A DNA stretch of 64,000 bases from Mercenaria mercenaria (Eukaryota > Mollusca > Bivalvia > Venerida > Veneridae): the NCBI RefSeq assembly GCF_021730395.1, contig NC_069363.1, positions 50,649,001 to 50,713,000 on the forward strand. Reading direction: 5' to 3'. Under the pieces are notes generated by a model. The model did not search any database and was not told the DNA's origin. It worked only from the letters and a program-made list of their open reading frames with translations. Position 1 is the first letter of the stretch, and each line of letters begins with the position of its first letter. The translations under genes were made by a program, and so were the position numbers. Below are positions 23,272-34,878 of the stretch, one piece after another.

Positions 23272-23667
23272 CTCATTTCGAAAATGTCTCATTCTGACAA
23301 TTTCAGCTTCAAGCGATGTGTCATTCTGGGCAGGAGTTGAAAACCAGACACTGTTTGGTGTACTTTTTAGAAGACCACATGTATGTTGTAACAAACAGGT
23401 CAACATCGTAATGTCTAGGTCTGCAGACGTTAGTGGCTTTGGAAGAACAGGTGCCGAGAACAACGTATCATACTGCTTTTGGTTAATAATGCGTTTTTTC
23501 TTCAGTTGTAAGATGGTGGTGTGATTATTGGTTAGGTGGACAGTCAAAGGTATGTTGATCTTCTGATCAAAGACATTTCTAATAACTTCTGTTCCGCCAT
23601 CAATTAAGAGGGTTTGAAGACGGTAATAGTATACGCGTTTTCGTGTATTAGATTGTACTGTTGCCAT
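23272..23667 (-). CDS. HEPN-STAND-ankyrin gene, exon 1: DZIP3-type HEPN domain
   Basis: Encodes residues 1-132. The ATG at 23667 sits in a good context (aagATGg) and is the first in frame. The pattern YYRLQTLLIDGGTEVIRNVF, 'QYDTLFSA', DLDITMLTCLL and RMRHFRNE is that of the DZIP3-like HEPN domain found in front of STAND NTPases in molluscs. HEPN domains are all-helical and many cut RNA as dimers through an R-x4-6-H pair; here Arg130 is in this exon and His135 in the next. The donor is AATGAG|GTAAATG at 23271; reading through it (to 23191) gives 26 unrelated residues, so the splice is preferred. Upstream, the acceptor 'aattataattacag' places the exon edge at 23696, leaving 29 bases of 5' UTR here. 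Whether RNA is cut, and which, is unknown. Confidence 0.85.
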
Positions 23668-23768
23668 CTTGAATATAAGTCAGTTTCCCAAAGGATCTGT
23701 AATTATAAAATTGATAAATGGAATGAAAACATAAATGTATTGAAATATATATACAAACCTTTCCTGTT

Positions 23769-24388
23769 ACAACACTATGTACGACGATAAACCTTTTACA
23801 TTTTTGTAAAACATACTGAAAGAAGATGAGAAATTAAAAAATTATACCAACGTAGCGTTACGACGTTGTTTTTATAGACACATCGCGGATTTACCTTGAA
23901 CGTATAATTACACTTCTTTTATTACAGATAAAAAACATAGTAATATCAGTTCGCCCTTGTATTCCAACGCATAGGAAGAAAACAGAATATGTTGCAGCAT
24001 AAAATGTAAACACAATATTCTGCTATGCTGATAAGCACACAGGTAACTAGACAGTATATAGTCTATTTATAGTACAAGCAGTTTAAATGTTTGTTTATGT
24101 TACAATAGTATTATTTCGCTTAATAATAATTATAGTTAAAAATAAATACCCATCTTGATGTTTATCTATGTAGAAACTTGAAGTTCTAATTTGCTCACCT
24201 CAAAGAATCTATTTGCTCACCTCAAAGAATCTAATATGGCAGCCGATAATTGTGTTCGTCTTATTCCCGGTCTTGTAACTGTGCGATATGCTCGGAAACC
24301 AGTCATTCATTACTAAAACTTTTAAAGTAAACAATTATCATTTCTATAAATACACTTCTGTGACATTTTATTCTGCAAAACGCTTCCT
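23769..24388. repeat. 620-bp direct duplication, copy 1 (gene-proximal)
   Basis: Nearly identical to 24389-25008, with only a few substitutions and one or two small indels (for example 'gtttatctatgtag' here against 'gtttaaaaatgcag'). It lies immediately upstream of the HEPN-STAND coding region, so it doubles whatever promoter or first exon is here. Confidence 0.92.
24199..24320 (-). promoter_or_regulatory. Candidate promoter and untranslated first exon of the HEPN-STAND gene (copy 1)
   Basis: On the minus strand, 'atcggctgccatattagatt' (carrying a YY1-like GCCAT core) is followed by CTTTGAG|GTGAGC, a consensus splice donor, and the 22-base donor segment is repeated so that two donors lie 22 bases apart (exon edges 24221 and 24199). 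Either could join the acceptor at 23696 just upstream of the ATG. The exact start of transcription is not visible. Confidence 0.45.
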
Positions 24389-25008
24389 AAACACTATGTA
24401 GGACGATAAACCTTTTACATTTTTGTAAAACATACTGAAAGAAGATGAGAAATTAAAAAATTATACCAACGTAGCGTTACGACGTTGTTTTTATAGACAC
24501 ATCGCGGATTTACCTTGAACGTATAATTACACTTCTTTTATTACAGATAAAAAACATAGTAATATCAGTTCGCCCTTGTATTCCAACGCATAGGAAGAAA
24601 ACAGAATATGTTGCAGCATAAAATGTAAACACAATATTCTGCTATGCTGATAAGCACACAGGTAACTAGACAGTATATAGTCTATTTATAGTACAAGCAG
24701 TTTAAATGTTTGTTTATGTTACAATAGTATTATTTCGCTTAATAATAATTATAGTTAAAAATAAAAACCCATCTTGATGTTTAAAAATGCAGAAACTTGA
24801 AGTTCTAATTTGCTCACCTCAAAGAATCCATTTGCTCACCTCAAAGAATCTAATATGGCAGCCGATAATTGTGTTCGTCTTATTCCCGGTCTTGTAACTG
24901 TGCGATATGCCCGGAAACCAGTCATTCATTACTAAAACCTTTTTAAAGTAGACAATTATCATTTCTATAAATACATTTCTGTGACATTTTATTCTGCAAA
25001 ACGCTTCC
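24389..25008. repeat. 620-bp direct duplication, copy 2 (gene-distal)
   Basis: Head-to-tail partner of 23769-24388. It retains both GTGAGC donors (exon edges 24840 and 24818 on the minus strand) and the 'ctgccatattagattc' segment, so it could act as an alternative promoter and first exon. The few differences point to a recent duplication. Confidence 0.92.
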
Positions 25009-26423
25009 TCTTAAGAATATAATATGTGCAGACTGAATCTTTAAAATTTCTTTGCAGTCGGTACGAAGAAAGTGTTATGCTGCAGTTTCTATTATAACAT
25101 GTTTCTAACAAATATATTCAATTCTCCAAACTGTACACATGTCGCAGTATTTATTCCACAGTATATAAGTATCTGTAACTTAGGGCGTCAATGAGGTCCG
25201 GAAAGCATATGATGGACTGTTATTGGGCTTTGCATCGGCAGGTGGCCAGCTTATGATGCGGCTGCGGATCACGTAACAATGAGAAAATATCTCCGGAGTC
25301 GAGACTAGTGAGCGGGCATCCCGGGAAAGTATCGCTTACTGTTACGTCCATGTACGTGACCCTCGGTTATTGATCGAGGATCACTGGCGTGTGGTGAGTC
25401 TCGAGAATCATTGAAATACGTGTGCCGAGATGGGAGTACCCGAAGTCCAGTGCATAGACCTCACTTTTCTCATAAATTTTACCTATAAAGTACAATAACG
25501 ATGTTCCGCAAAACAAAGTATTACCCATATTGCTATCTCAAATAGATCGACGGTGTATATGTCAAAGCTCGCACTGACTTAAGTATGACTGAAGTGCTCG
25601 CGAATAGATGTGCATGTATGATGTCCCGAAAATCACTGAAGAGCGTGTGCCGAGACCAGAATGTCTGAACCCCAGCGATTTATACTCGTATTTTTTCCTT
25701 CTCTTCACGATATTGCTTCGTCAGATTTTCGTCTTGACGTCAGATCTCAAATTCATGCCAGTATGTCATGAAAGAGGTCTCTGGGTGGTTCCAAAATAAG
25801 TATGCCCGACTTATTGAAGTGCATGTGTCGATGTGACTTTTTACAATGTCTCAAATACAGCGTGCATGTACCTTGACTAACGTGCCAATAGCATCAGGTT
25901 TCACTGAATACATGTACGTTTGCTTAGTATGTCACGCAGTATATTCGAATATCACAACATAAAGTATGCCGAAAGAGGCCTATCCCAGAAATCACGAGTA
26001 CCGGTAAATACTTGTATGCAATACTGGGAATTCCCGGGAAATACTGGTATTCCCTGGAAAATACTGGTAATTTGAAATTTTCTAGGAAAAACTGGATATC
26101 GTCAGAACATTTTGAACTGAGTCTGTTTTGAAATGGATGTGCCCGGAACAGAAGAGGTGTTTGTGCCGCGGCGAAAGTAGGCGTAGCCAAAGCGTTTTCT
26201 GAGATTGGCGTCTCCTGAGTTTCGAGCATCAATGAAGGGTTTGTGTCGTAGGTCTCGAGTATCACTGAATAGTGAGCAAAACGTGGCGTGTATTATTTAT
26301 GTCCCGACAAACGAATCCCTACAACTGACTGACATTTACAAAAGAATACATAATATAGAACGTAACCACTCGGAAACGAATCCCTACAACTGATTGACAT
26401 TTACAAAAAATGCACAGTAAGAC

Positions 26424-26475
26424 CGCCTCGATAGCCTAGTGGTAGAGCGTCCGCTTCGAGCGTGGGAGGTTCTTC
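26424..26475 (+). mobile_element. tRNA-derived SINE head (degenerate)
   Basis: 'cgatagcctagtggtagagc' contains a good A-box (TAGCCTAGTGG). The expected B-box position has 'gaggttcttcttcgac', which is disrupted. The tail is not recognisable. This is a SINE remnant, not a tRNA gene. Confidence 0.5.
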
Positions 26476-26639
26476 TTCGACGAGTTACGACAACAACGGT
26501 GTCTTGTTTTTGTTGTTATATTCTATCTTCATAACGTTTTTCGCTAGTTTACAAATTCTACACTGTCATTTCAGTGTAGTTTTGTGACTTCAAAACTGCA
26601 AAATAAGGAAATTTATATGATGTCACTGTTTGATATTTG

Positions 26640-26767
26640 TAAGTTATTAGCTTTGTATCGGGAAATATGCTCGAGTTCTGCAACGGAAATATTGCGCGAC
26701 TTTAGGAGCGCAATATTCTTCCGCTAAAGAACGAGTGCATAGTCCCGATGAAAAGATAATAACCTTT
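26640..26767. mobile_element. Imperfect foldback element
   Basis: The arms run from 'aagttattagctttgtatcg' inward to 'gaaatattgcgc' and from 'gcgcaatattcttcc' outward to 'cccgatgaaaagataataac', about 75% complementary around a short loop. No coding capacity. Confidence 0.55.
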
Positions 26768-26769
26768 TT

Positions 26770-28069
26770 ATCACATACATATCTACACTTATAAATGTAA
26801 TGTAAATATTATGAATTTGTTCAATAGCCCGAATAAGATTGACAATACTGAACTAAATAAAACAATTAATGCAGGTGTCAGTGTATGGAAAAATATTGAT
26901 GTTTCCGATACCATTTAACTTAACGAGGAATATAAATAATAATGTAATAATTATAAATGTGAAAATGCCGCAGCAGTAACTCTACAATATATAGAAAATT
27001 GTAACAGCAGGTAAAAATGGGATCCAGAAAGCATGTGGGCAGTTATACGGGTATTACATTGATAATCGCCCTGCTAGGCTTGCAGTTGCACAGCACGCAA
27101 AAAATGGAATGTATCTTATAAAAAGGCAAAGCCTTGTCAAATGCAAAGCGCGGATAGTGAGCGTGTCTCATGGATGTCTCCGCGTTAATCTTGAGAACCA
27201 TTAAAAGCGCGTGTACCGAGATGGATGCGCCCGAAATGCAGTGCATAGCCCTTACATTTTATAATTATATGTTTTTGTTAATCTAAAGCATGTTACCAAT
27301 GAACTACATTCGTGCATAAAAACTACTTTTTTCTGGACCCGCCCATATATTGACGGGAGAAAAATCGGTTGCAAACAAGGCAAACTGCGTGCTATTAATG
27401 CATGATTTTTATTTTTGAAATGTTTTGCCAGGGACGTATATGTATTTCTGCGCAGACTGACATCTGGTATCTGCGTCTTGTTCCTTTCATAATAACCTCT
27501 TTTTGTAGCATCAAAAATGCAATCTAATCCATAGTAGATTTTGCTGTATCTGTTACCAACCCCATACGCACTGCCTCCAACAATGTACTTAGGTATTTGT
27601 TTCTCCTCTTGTTTACACCCTTTTTTTTAACTCGGCGTCGATTCATTTTTTTCCGTTCACCGTAAATGTATAAAAATCGCGTGTAACTTGTGCGATTGTT
27701 TGTTTTTAGGAATCATATTAATGATTTTGGTAGGTATCAGTCGGTATATTCTTATCTAATTTCTCGCAGAATTCATATAAATCTTCAAAGGTTGTCACAT
27801 CATTCGTAATCATCCGTACTTGAAATGTGTTTCTACTCAAAATAACTAGAATGGAAAGTTATTATTCTTGAAATCGTGTTCCTGTTCACCAAATTTTTAA
27901 GTAAAATGTAAAATCCCACCCTCTAATTCCCAAACACGGTTGATCCACCAGAACTCATTATAATACACAGATCGATAATCCCCTTACAATTATCAGCTTT
28001 TAACTGATATGTGTCATATTAAAATGGTTGGAATCCCCGGAGCATAATGGCAGTCACGTCAACAGTTTT
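26770..28069. other. Non-coding stretch
   Basis: Apart from one copy of the degenerate motif near 27170, I recognise nothing here. Confidence 0.4.
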
Positions 28070-29235
28070 TCATTTTTAGCTCGACTATCCAAAGTATATG
28101 GAGAGCTATCCTACTCGGTCCGGCGTCGGCGTCCGTCCCGCGTCCACACCTTGGTTAAGGTTTTGATGCTCTTTCACTTTATCGATGGAATTGCTCCAAA
28201 TTTAAAACACTTATTCCTCATCATAACCACATCATATGACACTAGTGCCATAACTCCTGCACCAATATTGCATGATTTTTTTTATATTTCACATTTTTAC
28301 TTAGAATTTCACGTCAAAGTTTTGGTGCACTTTCATTCTGCCTCTGTTATTACTAAATGGATTTGTCTGAATTTAAAATAATTGTTTCACATCATCACTC
28401 ATATGACATGACACAAGATCCATAACTCTGACACCATTTCTTCATGAATTATGCTCCCATTTTACTTAGAATTTTATGTTATTTTTGATGCATTTTCACT
28501 ACATGATTTGATTCAAACTTAAAATAATTAGTCCAAATCACCACCAGAATTATAAGACACAAAGGTCATATCTCTCGCGTCAATATTACTTTTTATTTAG
28601 AATTTCAAGTTAATTTTGATACCTTTTCACTATATTTCTAATTTTTCAAAAGGGATTCGATTCAAATTTAAAATAGTTTTTTCTGATTATCGTACTCGTC
28701 ACATTACACAAAGTTCATAATTGCACAAATATATTTTTATTATGTCCCTTTTTACTTAGATTTTCGGTTGAATCTTTATGTGTTTTTTTATAAGGATTCC
28801 CACATTATATGACACAAGGTCCATAACTCTGGCACCAACATTTTATGAATTATGCTCCTTTTCACTTAGAATTTCAGGTTTATGTTGTTATGCACATGTG
28901 CTCTTTCTTAGATAACTTATTACTAACTGGATTCGATTCTAACTTGAAATGTTTGTTGCATATTATAAACCACATGATATGATACATGGCGTATTATTTT
29001 TGCAGAAATAATCCATGGATTATGTCCCTTTCTACTTAGTCAATGTATTGATACACTTTGTGACTTTCACTCTATCTCTGTTATTACTTAAATACAGTTG
29101 TTTTAGATTTAAACCATTGTCCAGTATCAAAAAATATATGTGTGCAAGAATTATGAACCTTGTGTAATATGATGAGGAAGATGATCAGCAAGAACTATTT
29201 TAAATTTGAATCGAATCCCTAATATAATGAAAAAG
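28070..29235 (-). mobile_element. Tandem-repeat-cored element, class B, minus orientation, 5' end missing
   Basis: On the minus strand it ends 'ggatagtcgagctaaaa', preceded by 'ggatagctctccatatactt', the same 3' block as the element at 58.4-59.3 kb. The core has about seven units of ~155 bases ('gacacaaggtccataactct', 'acttagaatttcaggtt', 'cattttcactctatctctg' and similar), well diverged. The AACAAGAG start block is not seen at the expected right end, so the copy is truncated or decayed. Confidence 0.65.
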
Positions 29236-29279
29236 TATCACCCACACTGGGGTCATTAAACACTTCAGCGATAGCGCCA

Positions 29280-31599
29280 GCTTCCTCTGATGTGCCCTGT
29301 TTCACTATCCGGCACCGAAATACTCGAGCTACTGCCTTCATTGTATAGCTCTGGAGGAAGAATAATAGATAAAAAGAAAAGACCTTGATATTCAGTCTAC
29401 GAAGAAATCTCAGTTATGACGGATAAGAATATTATACGACGTTACAACATTTATGGAAAATACACAGGTCGAAAACTATAATTAGGTGAGCATTACTAGT
29501 ATTTATGATATTTTCTTTGTAGTTGTGGTGACGACTCGCACTAACGTTATTTATTTGAGCGAATTAACCAACGTTGGCCAGATTATAATATATGTATAAA
29601 AAGACAGTTGAAACAGTCTCTTTGTTTTATTTTCCATAACATGCAACAAAATAATACACATGTTTATCATGGCTCATTTACCAGAAAAAGTTTGAATTCG
29701 AAGAAACATTTTCACTGTAGATTAATAAGTACAACAGCAAAAACAGATTTTTTATGAACAAGCACAAAAAAAACAAACAACGTAATAGCCTGTCGGAGGT
29801 GACTTGGTGAGTAATTTTGGTGACATTTGACCCAAAAACCATTATATGCCATATATTGATCAAAACAATCATATCATAAAGTTTGAAAGACGCAGGAAAA
29901 ATTGATCGGAAACCAGTTTTTGTCTTAAGGTCACTTTGACCTTAACCTTTGACTCACAGAACCAAGGTAATCGTTGGCGTTTCATTGACTACATGCAATC
30001 ATCTCAATGAAGTTTGACCACTGAAAACCAATGTTTTCTCCAGTTATTGAGCACAATTTGTATTCAGTCTCAAGATTACTTTGATTTTGACCTTTAACTT
30101 TCTAACTTTAAAACTTTAGGGGTTATTTACTGACCACAGGTAATCATCCTATTAAGGTTATCGATAAGAAACCGTTTTCAGTCTCGATTCTACTGTCAGT
30201 TTAACGTCTGGGCTAAATAAAGGATCATCGTATGAAGTTGAAAAGTGTAGAACCAATGAATGGAAAACTAGATGGTCTAACGACCGGCAGAGTGACCAAC
30301 AGTATCAAAATATTGTCAATAATTAAAACAACTCTTTCAAAAAATTACCTTTTGAGTTATATTTTGAGAAGTTAAAGATGTTGTCACATTAAATATAGGC
30401 ATAATCTATGTTTCAAAAGACTCTGTAACAAAATAACGTATTTCAAAGTTATCATAGAAAGCATATCAACAATTATTTGACTGTGTGTTACATTACATTT
30501 TTACTGTGTGGGGAACTAACTGATCAAATAATCTCTAAGCCAAAGTGATATTTTGAAGAACATGAATAAACTTCCTACCATGAGAAGATATGAAATTTAA
30601 ACATGATCTAACATATGACTAATAAAAGTTGTTAAATAATTATGAAGTTTACAATGATTAATGATTTCTTGTAATTACAAACACTTATGGAAATAAGGTC
30701 TCAGTTTCTTGAAGTTTTCTAATTAATCAGAAGGTGATTGTAATTGAAATCTATGTAACTCAGGAATACATTTATGTTGCAATGATGATAAGTTATATAT
30801 TTTAGATTTATGTACAGCAAAATGTGCTTCAATAGTTTTCCCATGTTATTCATAAATTTACTTTGGCTAAAAGCTTATTTTGATCATGTGATTCCCCACT
30901 ATATAAAAGATTTTTTTAAATGTCTTACTGTATTATGTATCATCATAGCAAATTTCACTGATTACGGATCAGACTCTACATAACAAATTTGAATAATAAA
31001 TGTTGAATACAAAATGTACAAGATACGTAACAAAATACAATAGTAATAAGAAGAAAAACCTGAGTCACAGAATACCCTTCAGTTGACAAGAAACGGCAAA
31101 CTATCAGAAGTCAGACTTAATTAATAAATAAGGGAATGATATGATTTAAAACGAATTCTGTTATATTATGTAGTGAAACTGAACTTAAGACATTACACGA
31201 TCATCACACCAGGATAAAACATAGAGCTCCTACCAATGATATTTTTAAAAATAACAAAACTATGCATCTACATAACCAATACATATTAAATGAATTGTTA
31301 ATGGTCATGCATAGCTTATTGGAAAAATGTCTTAAATTCTGACTAGCAGATCTATAACATAAATGTATGTACCCTTATAAAACATCGACTAAGTTTTCCG
31401 TCAAAAATGTCACTCATAAGATCTAGTATCCATTTTATAGAAAATAGCACAACTACAATTATTCTTACTTCATACTTGTGTTGTATATTTATGTTGTTGT
31501 AACAGTATATCTCTTGTCATGGCACAACCCTGTTTTCTTAAAATCTACACTATACAACAAAAGAAGAAACAATACAAAGTATACTTGATGGCAGAATCT
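29280..31599. other. AT-rich non-coding stretch with an old repeat
   Basis: Bases ~29925-30320 hold a degenerate bivalve-type repeat ('ggtcactttgaccttaacct', 'gaccactgaaaacca'). The rest has no long open frame and no recognisable gene or RNA. Confidence 0.45.
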
Positions 31600-31811
31600 T
31601 TAACCTTTAGCCTGCTGGTGGCAAGTGATTTGCCTTTGCGACCAGTGCAGACCAAGATCAGCCTGCACATCCGTGCAGTCTGATCATGGTCTGCACTGTT
31701 CGCTATTCAGTCAGTAAATATTCAGTGAACACCCCTTTGAACAATAAATGGCACTGCCCAAGTTCAATGATGGACCAGTCATATTTAGAAATTCAGCAGG
31801 CTAAAGGTTAA
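31600..31811. mobile_element. TTAA-flanked MITE, copy 3 of 3
   Basis: Same orientation and interior as the copy at 9858-10070 ('gcagaccaagatcagcctgc', 'cactgttcgctattcagtca'). Ends are TTAACCTTTAGCCTGCT and 'agcaggctaaaggttaa', an exact 17-base inverted repeat. Confidence 0.68.
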
Positions 31812-32659
31812 AAAGTATTACGCTTAATACTGATAGAAAAATATGAACACACTTGGCTTGCAGAATTAAAATACCTTGCTTTGAAATACATGTCCCGAAC
31901 CCGTATTTGTATAAAATTTTAATTTGAAAAGAAGATCATGTTTAAATGTAAGACCTACAGAAAATTAAACACACATCTAAAAATAACTTTAAGACCATAT
32001 AGAAACTGATAAAAAGTAATAGACGGAAGTATTATGATAGGTACCTTTTCTATTTAAAATTTACTTTAATGATTTAATAATGTTTTCGAAATATAATAAT
32101 ATGCGTAATGGTTGCAATTTTTTAAAAGCAAATATCATTGTATATTGTAAATAAATAAATTCATATCAAAAAGGTGATCTACAAAATAAAATCGAATTGA
32201 ATTTTCCTTACATTTTTATCCAGAATATGTATGGACTTATAAACAACAATGTATTACAAACAGATACAAAAGATAAAACATATCAAGTATTATGCATTTA
32301 TAGTAAAATCTGTATCACAAATGCATTTTTATTTACAAAACGTATCACACACATGTAAAAGAATATCACAATCAATGTTATACAAATGTAACACAAATAA
32401 CAATAAATGTATCAAAAACATCAAATATATCACACAGATTACATACCACATATTATCTCTCCTGATTTAAAGTGTTATTAAAAGCTCGTATGGAATTTTA
32501 TTTACTTCAAAAAGCGAGAAAAATGAACATCGTTTGAGACAATTGCATTGTGTCTATAAAATATATAAAAGTAATGTACAAAATATCACTAGGAACTTCT
32601 ATTTGACACAGCAAGGATAACTAAGTATACAGATTTGTGCACGATGTTTCATTTGAGCT
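31812..32659. other. AT-rich non-coding spacer
   Basis: Very AT-rich. An open frame at 32249-32470 is rich in Lys, Tyr, Ile and Asn, as expected by chance at this composition. Nothing else seen. Confidence 0.4.
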
Positions 32660-33846
32660 TCGCAGTGAATGGATAATTATCAATATACGAATTGAGGACG
32701 AATCTGACAGTGTATGGGGTACTAGCTATGTAGGAGTTGGGTATGATATTCTATTTGACAGTTGACAGTGAACAGAAATTTGATATAGGATTGACAATGA
32801 GATCCTATTCGATGTTGACAACCTACGTAGGAGTTTAGCACCAGATTCTATTTGACATTGGCAGTGAATGAAGTATTACCTAAATAGAATTGAGCACGAG
32901 ATTCTAAATGACGCCGACAGTGAATGGAGTAGTACCTACGTAGGAACTGAGCACGATATTCTGTTTGACATTGACAGTGAATGGAGTATTACCTACGTAG
33001 GAGTTTAGCACCAGATTCTGTTTGACATGACAGTGAATGGAGTATTACCTACGTAGGAGTTTAGCACAAGATTCTATTTGACGTTGGCAGTGAATGGAGT
33101 ATTACCTACGTAGGAGTTTAGCACCAGATTTTATTTGACATGGCAGTGAATGGAGTATTACCTACGTAGGAGTTTAGCACCAGATTCTATTTGACGTGGC
33201 AGTGAATGCAGTATTACCTACGTAGGAGTTTAGCACCAGATTCTATTTGACATGGCAGTGAATAGAGTATTACCTACGTAGGAGTTTAGCACCAGATTCT
33301 ATCTGACATGGCAGTGAATGGAGTATTTTAGTTCCAGATTCTATCTGACATGGCAGTGAATGGAGTATTACCTACGTAGGCGTTTAGCACATGATTCTAT
33401 TTGACATTGGCAGTGAATGCAGTATTACCTAAAAGAACTGAGCACGAGATTCTATATGACGTTAACGGTGAATGGAGTATTACCTACGTAGGCGTTTAGC
33501 ACAAGATTTTATTTGACATTGGCAGTGAATGGAGTATTACTTACGTAGGAGTTTAGCACCAGATTCTATTTGACGTTGGCAGTGAATGGAGTATTACCTA
33601 CGTAGAAGTTTAGCACCAGATTCTATTTGACATGGCAGTGAATAGAGTATTACCTACGTAGGTGTTTAGCACCAGATTCTATTTGACATGGCAGTGAATG
33701 GAGTATTACCTACGTAGGAGTTTAGCACCAGATTCTATTTGACGTTGGCAGTGAATGGAGTATTACCTACGTAGGAGTTTAGCACAAGATTCTATTTGCC
33801 ATTGGCAGTGAATGCAGTATTACCATAAAGAACTGAGCACGAGATA
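32660..33846. repeat. Satellite-like array, ~56-bp unit with a CCTACGTAGG palindrome, about 21 copies
   Basis: The unit reads 'gcagtgaatggagtattacc', 'tacgtaggagtttagcacc', 'agattctatttgacatg'. Most units keep the 10-base perfect palindrome CCTACGTAGG. The left edge (32660-32900) and some middle units (near 33330, 33430, 33820) are degenerate, while neighbouring central units are almost identical, a pattern typical of unequal exchange with decay at the edges. Not coding. Confidence 0.92.
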
Positions 33847-34104
33847 CATGTGGCGTGCTACGTAGCATTTTTCAAGTCAGATGTAGAGCTGGGGACTGTC
33901 TGTCTGTACACTCACCCTACGCATTTTTTTCTGAAAATAATATGGTGATATTTATTACATGACTCCTTCTATAAATCGCCGGTTAAAGGTTTGTGCTTTT
34001 GACCGGTCTGTAGTTCGACACAGGTTTACATGGCTAAGGTGAAAAATTGAGAGAAATAACAACTCTGAATCTCATTCCTAACGTAATGTAATAAAACACT
34101 GAAT

Positions 34105-34345
34105 GAAGAATAGCTTGCCCATCAATAGTGAAAACGAGTAGTCCCAGGTCCGAAAAGTTTTGATTATTGGCCGACGAGTCATTCGATAAGAGTATAACAT
34201 ACTATATAGATGCCAATCTTTATGGGTAACTAGTAGTACACACATACATGTCTTGCCCGTTAACAGTCAAAACTATTGCACGAGGTCTGAAGTGCTAAGG
34301 GTAAAAGATTTTGACTATTGACCATCTAGTCACTCAATAAAAGTT
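34105..34345. repeat. Two copies of a short hairpin repeat
   Basis: Near 34110-34200 and 34245-34345, related segments run from 'cttgcccgttaacagtcaaa' through 'actattgcacgaggtctga' to 'gattttgactattgacc'. The ends are partly complementary, so each folds. A third copy is at about 63625-63700. Confidence 0.5.
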
Positions 34346-34400
34346 TTATCAAATAACATTAGAAACATTTTTTTTCATATGTTTTTCTTTAAGTTTTAAC

Positions 34401-34878
34401 TTTAAAGGCACTGACCTCCGGGTTTTGGCTAAAAACGATCTTTCTTTTTTATAAAAGTGAAGTTTGGTAAAATTATAAACATTAGAATATGAATTTTTGT
34501 TTCTGAGCTATATTAAAATGCCAAAGAAAGAAGATACTAGCGTCGGTAATCGAACCCGGGCCGTGAAAAACTTTTTCGATGCCTTTGCCAATGCATGTAT
34601 TTAATGCGTTAAATATAGATATTTATGATTAATTACCTTGAGTAAAGCGGTGCGAACGCTTTTCGATTTTTAGTGTAAATATTAGTAAAAACAACTAATT
34701 CTCATGTCTTTCCATAACATATAGCCTGTCATTAATTAATCTTCAAAGCTTTCTTAAGAATATAGCATTAATTTCCTGGAACCTAATATTTTCTCCTTTT
34801 TTGTTGTCGTACGATCTGGAGGCCAATGCCTTTAAAGACACATCATTTTAGCCAAAATCTGGAGGTCAGTGCCTTTAA
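34401..34878. mobile_element. MITE-like element with ~28-bp terminal inverted repeats
   Basis: The left end 'ttaaaggcactgacctcc' followed by 'gggttttggct' is complementary to the right end, 'agccaaaatctggaggtcag' then 'tgcctttaa'. A second, shorter copy of the right end ('ctggaggccaatgccttta') lies about 40 bases inside. The interior has 'ggtaatcgaacccgggcc', like a tRNA T arm, and 'aacaactaattctcatg', shared inverted with the 17-kb element. Confidence 0.7.

Larger units (their letters stand above)
25190..27260. repeat. Scattered copies of a degenerate ~65-bp motif
   Basis: A motif close to 'gtctcgagaatcactgaa', 'gcgtgtgccgagatggg' and 'cccgaaatccagtgcatag' occurs near 25400, 25620, 25790 (weak), 26210, 26250 (weak) and 27170. 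The spacing is irregular and divergence high. The neighbourhood is also richer in GC than its flanks. No gene is supported. Confidence 0.45.

Noticed and set aside
19035-23524. Other open frames within the HEPN-STAND exons (for example 19606-19872 and 23249-23524)
   Set aside because: They are on the opposite strand or in another frame of a well-supported gene.
26424-26500. tRNA gene on the plus strand
   Set aside because: The B-box is disrupted and no anticodon or acceptor stem forms.
28028-28381. 117-codon open frame
   Set aside because: It crosses the 3' end of a minus-strand repeat element into its core, so it is not a gene.
32660-33846. Regular palindromic array as CRISPR or an origin
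   Set aside because: Units are contiguous, without spacers, and nothing else supports an origin.
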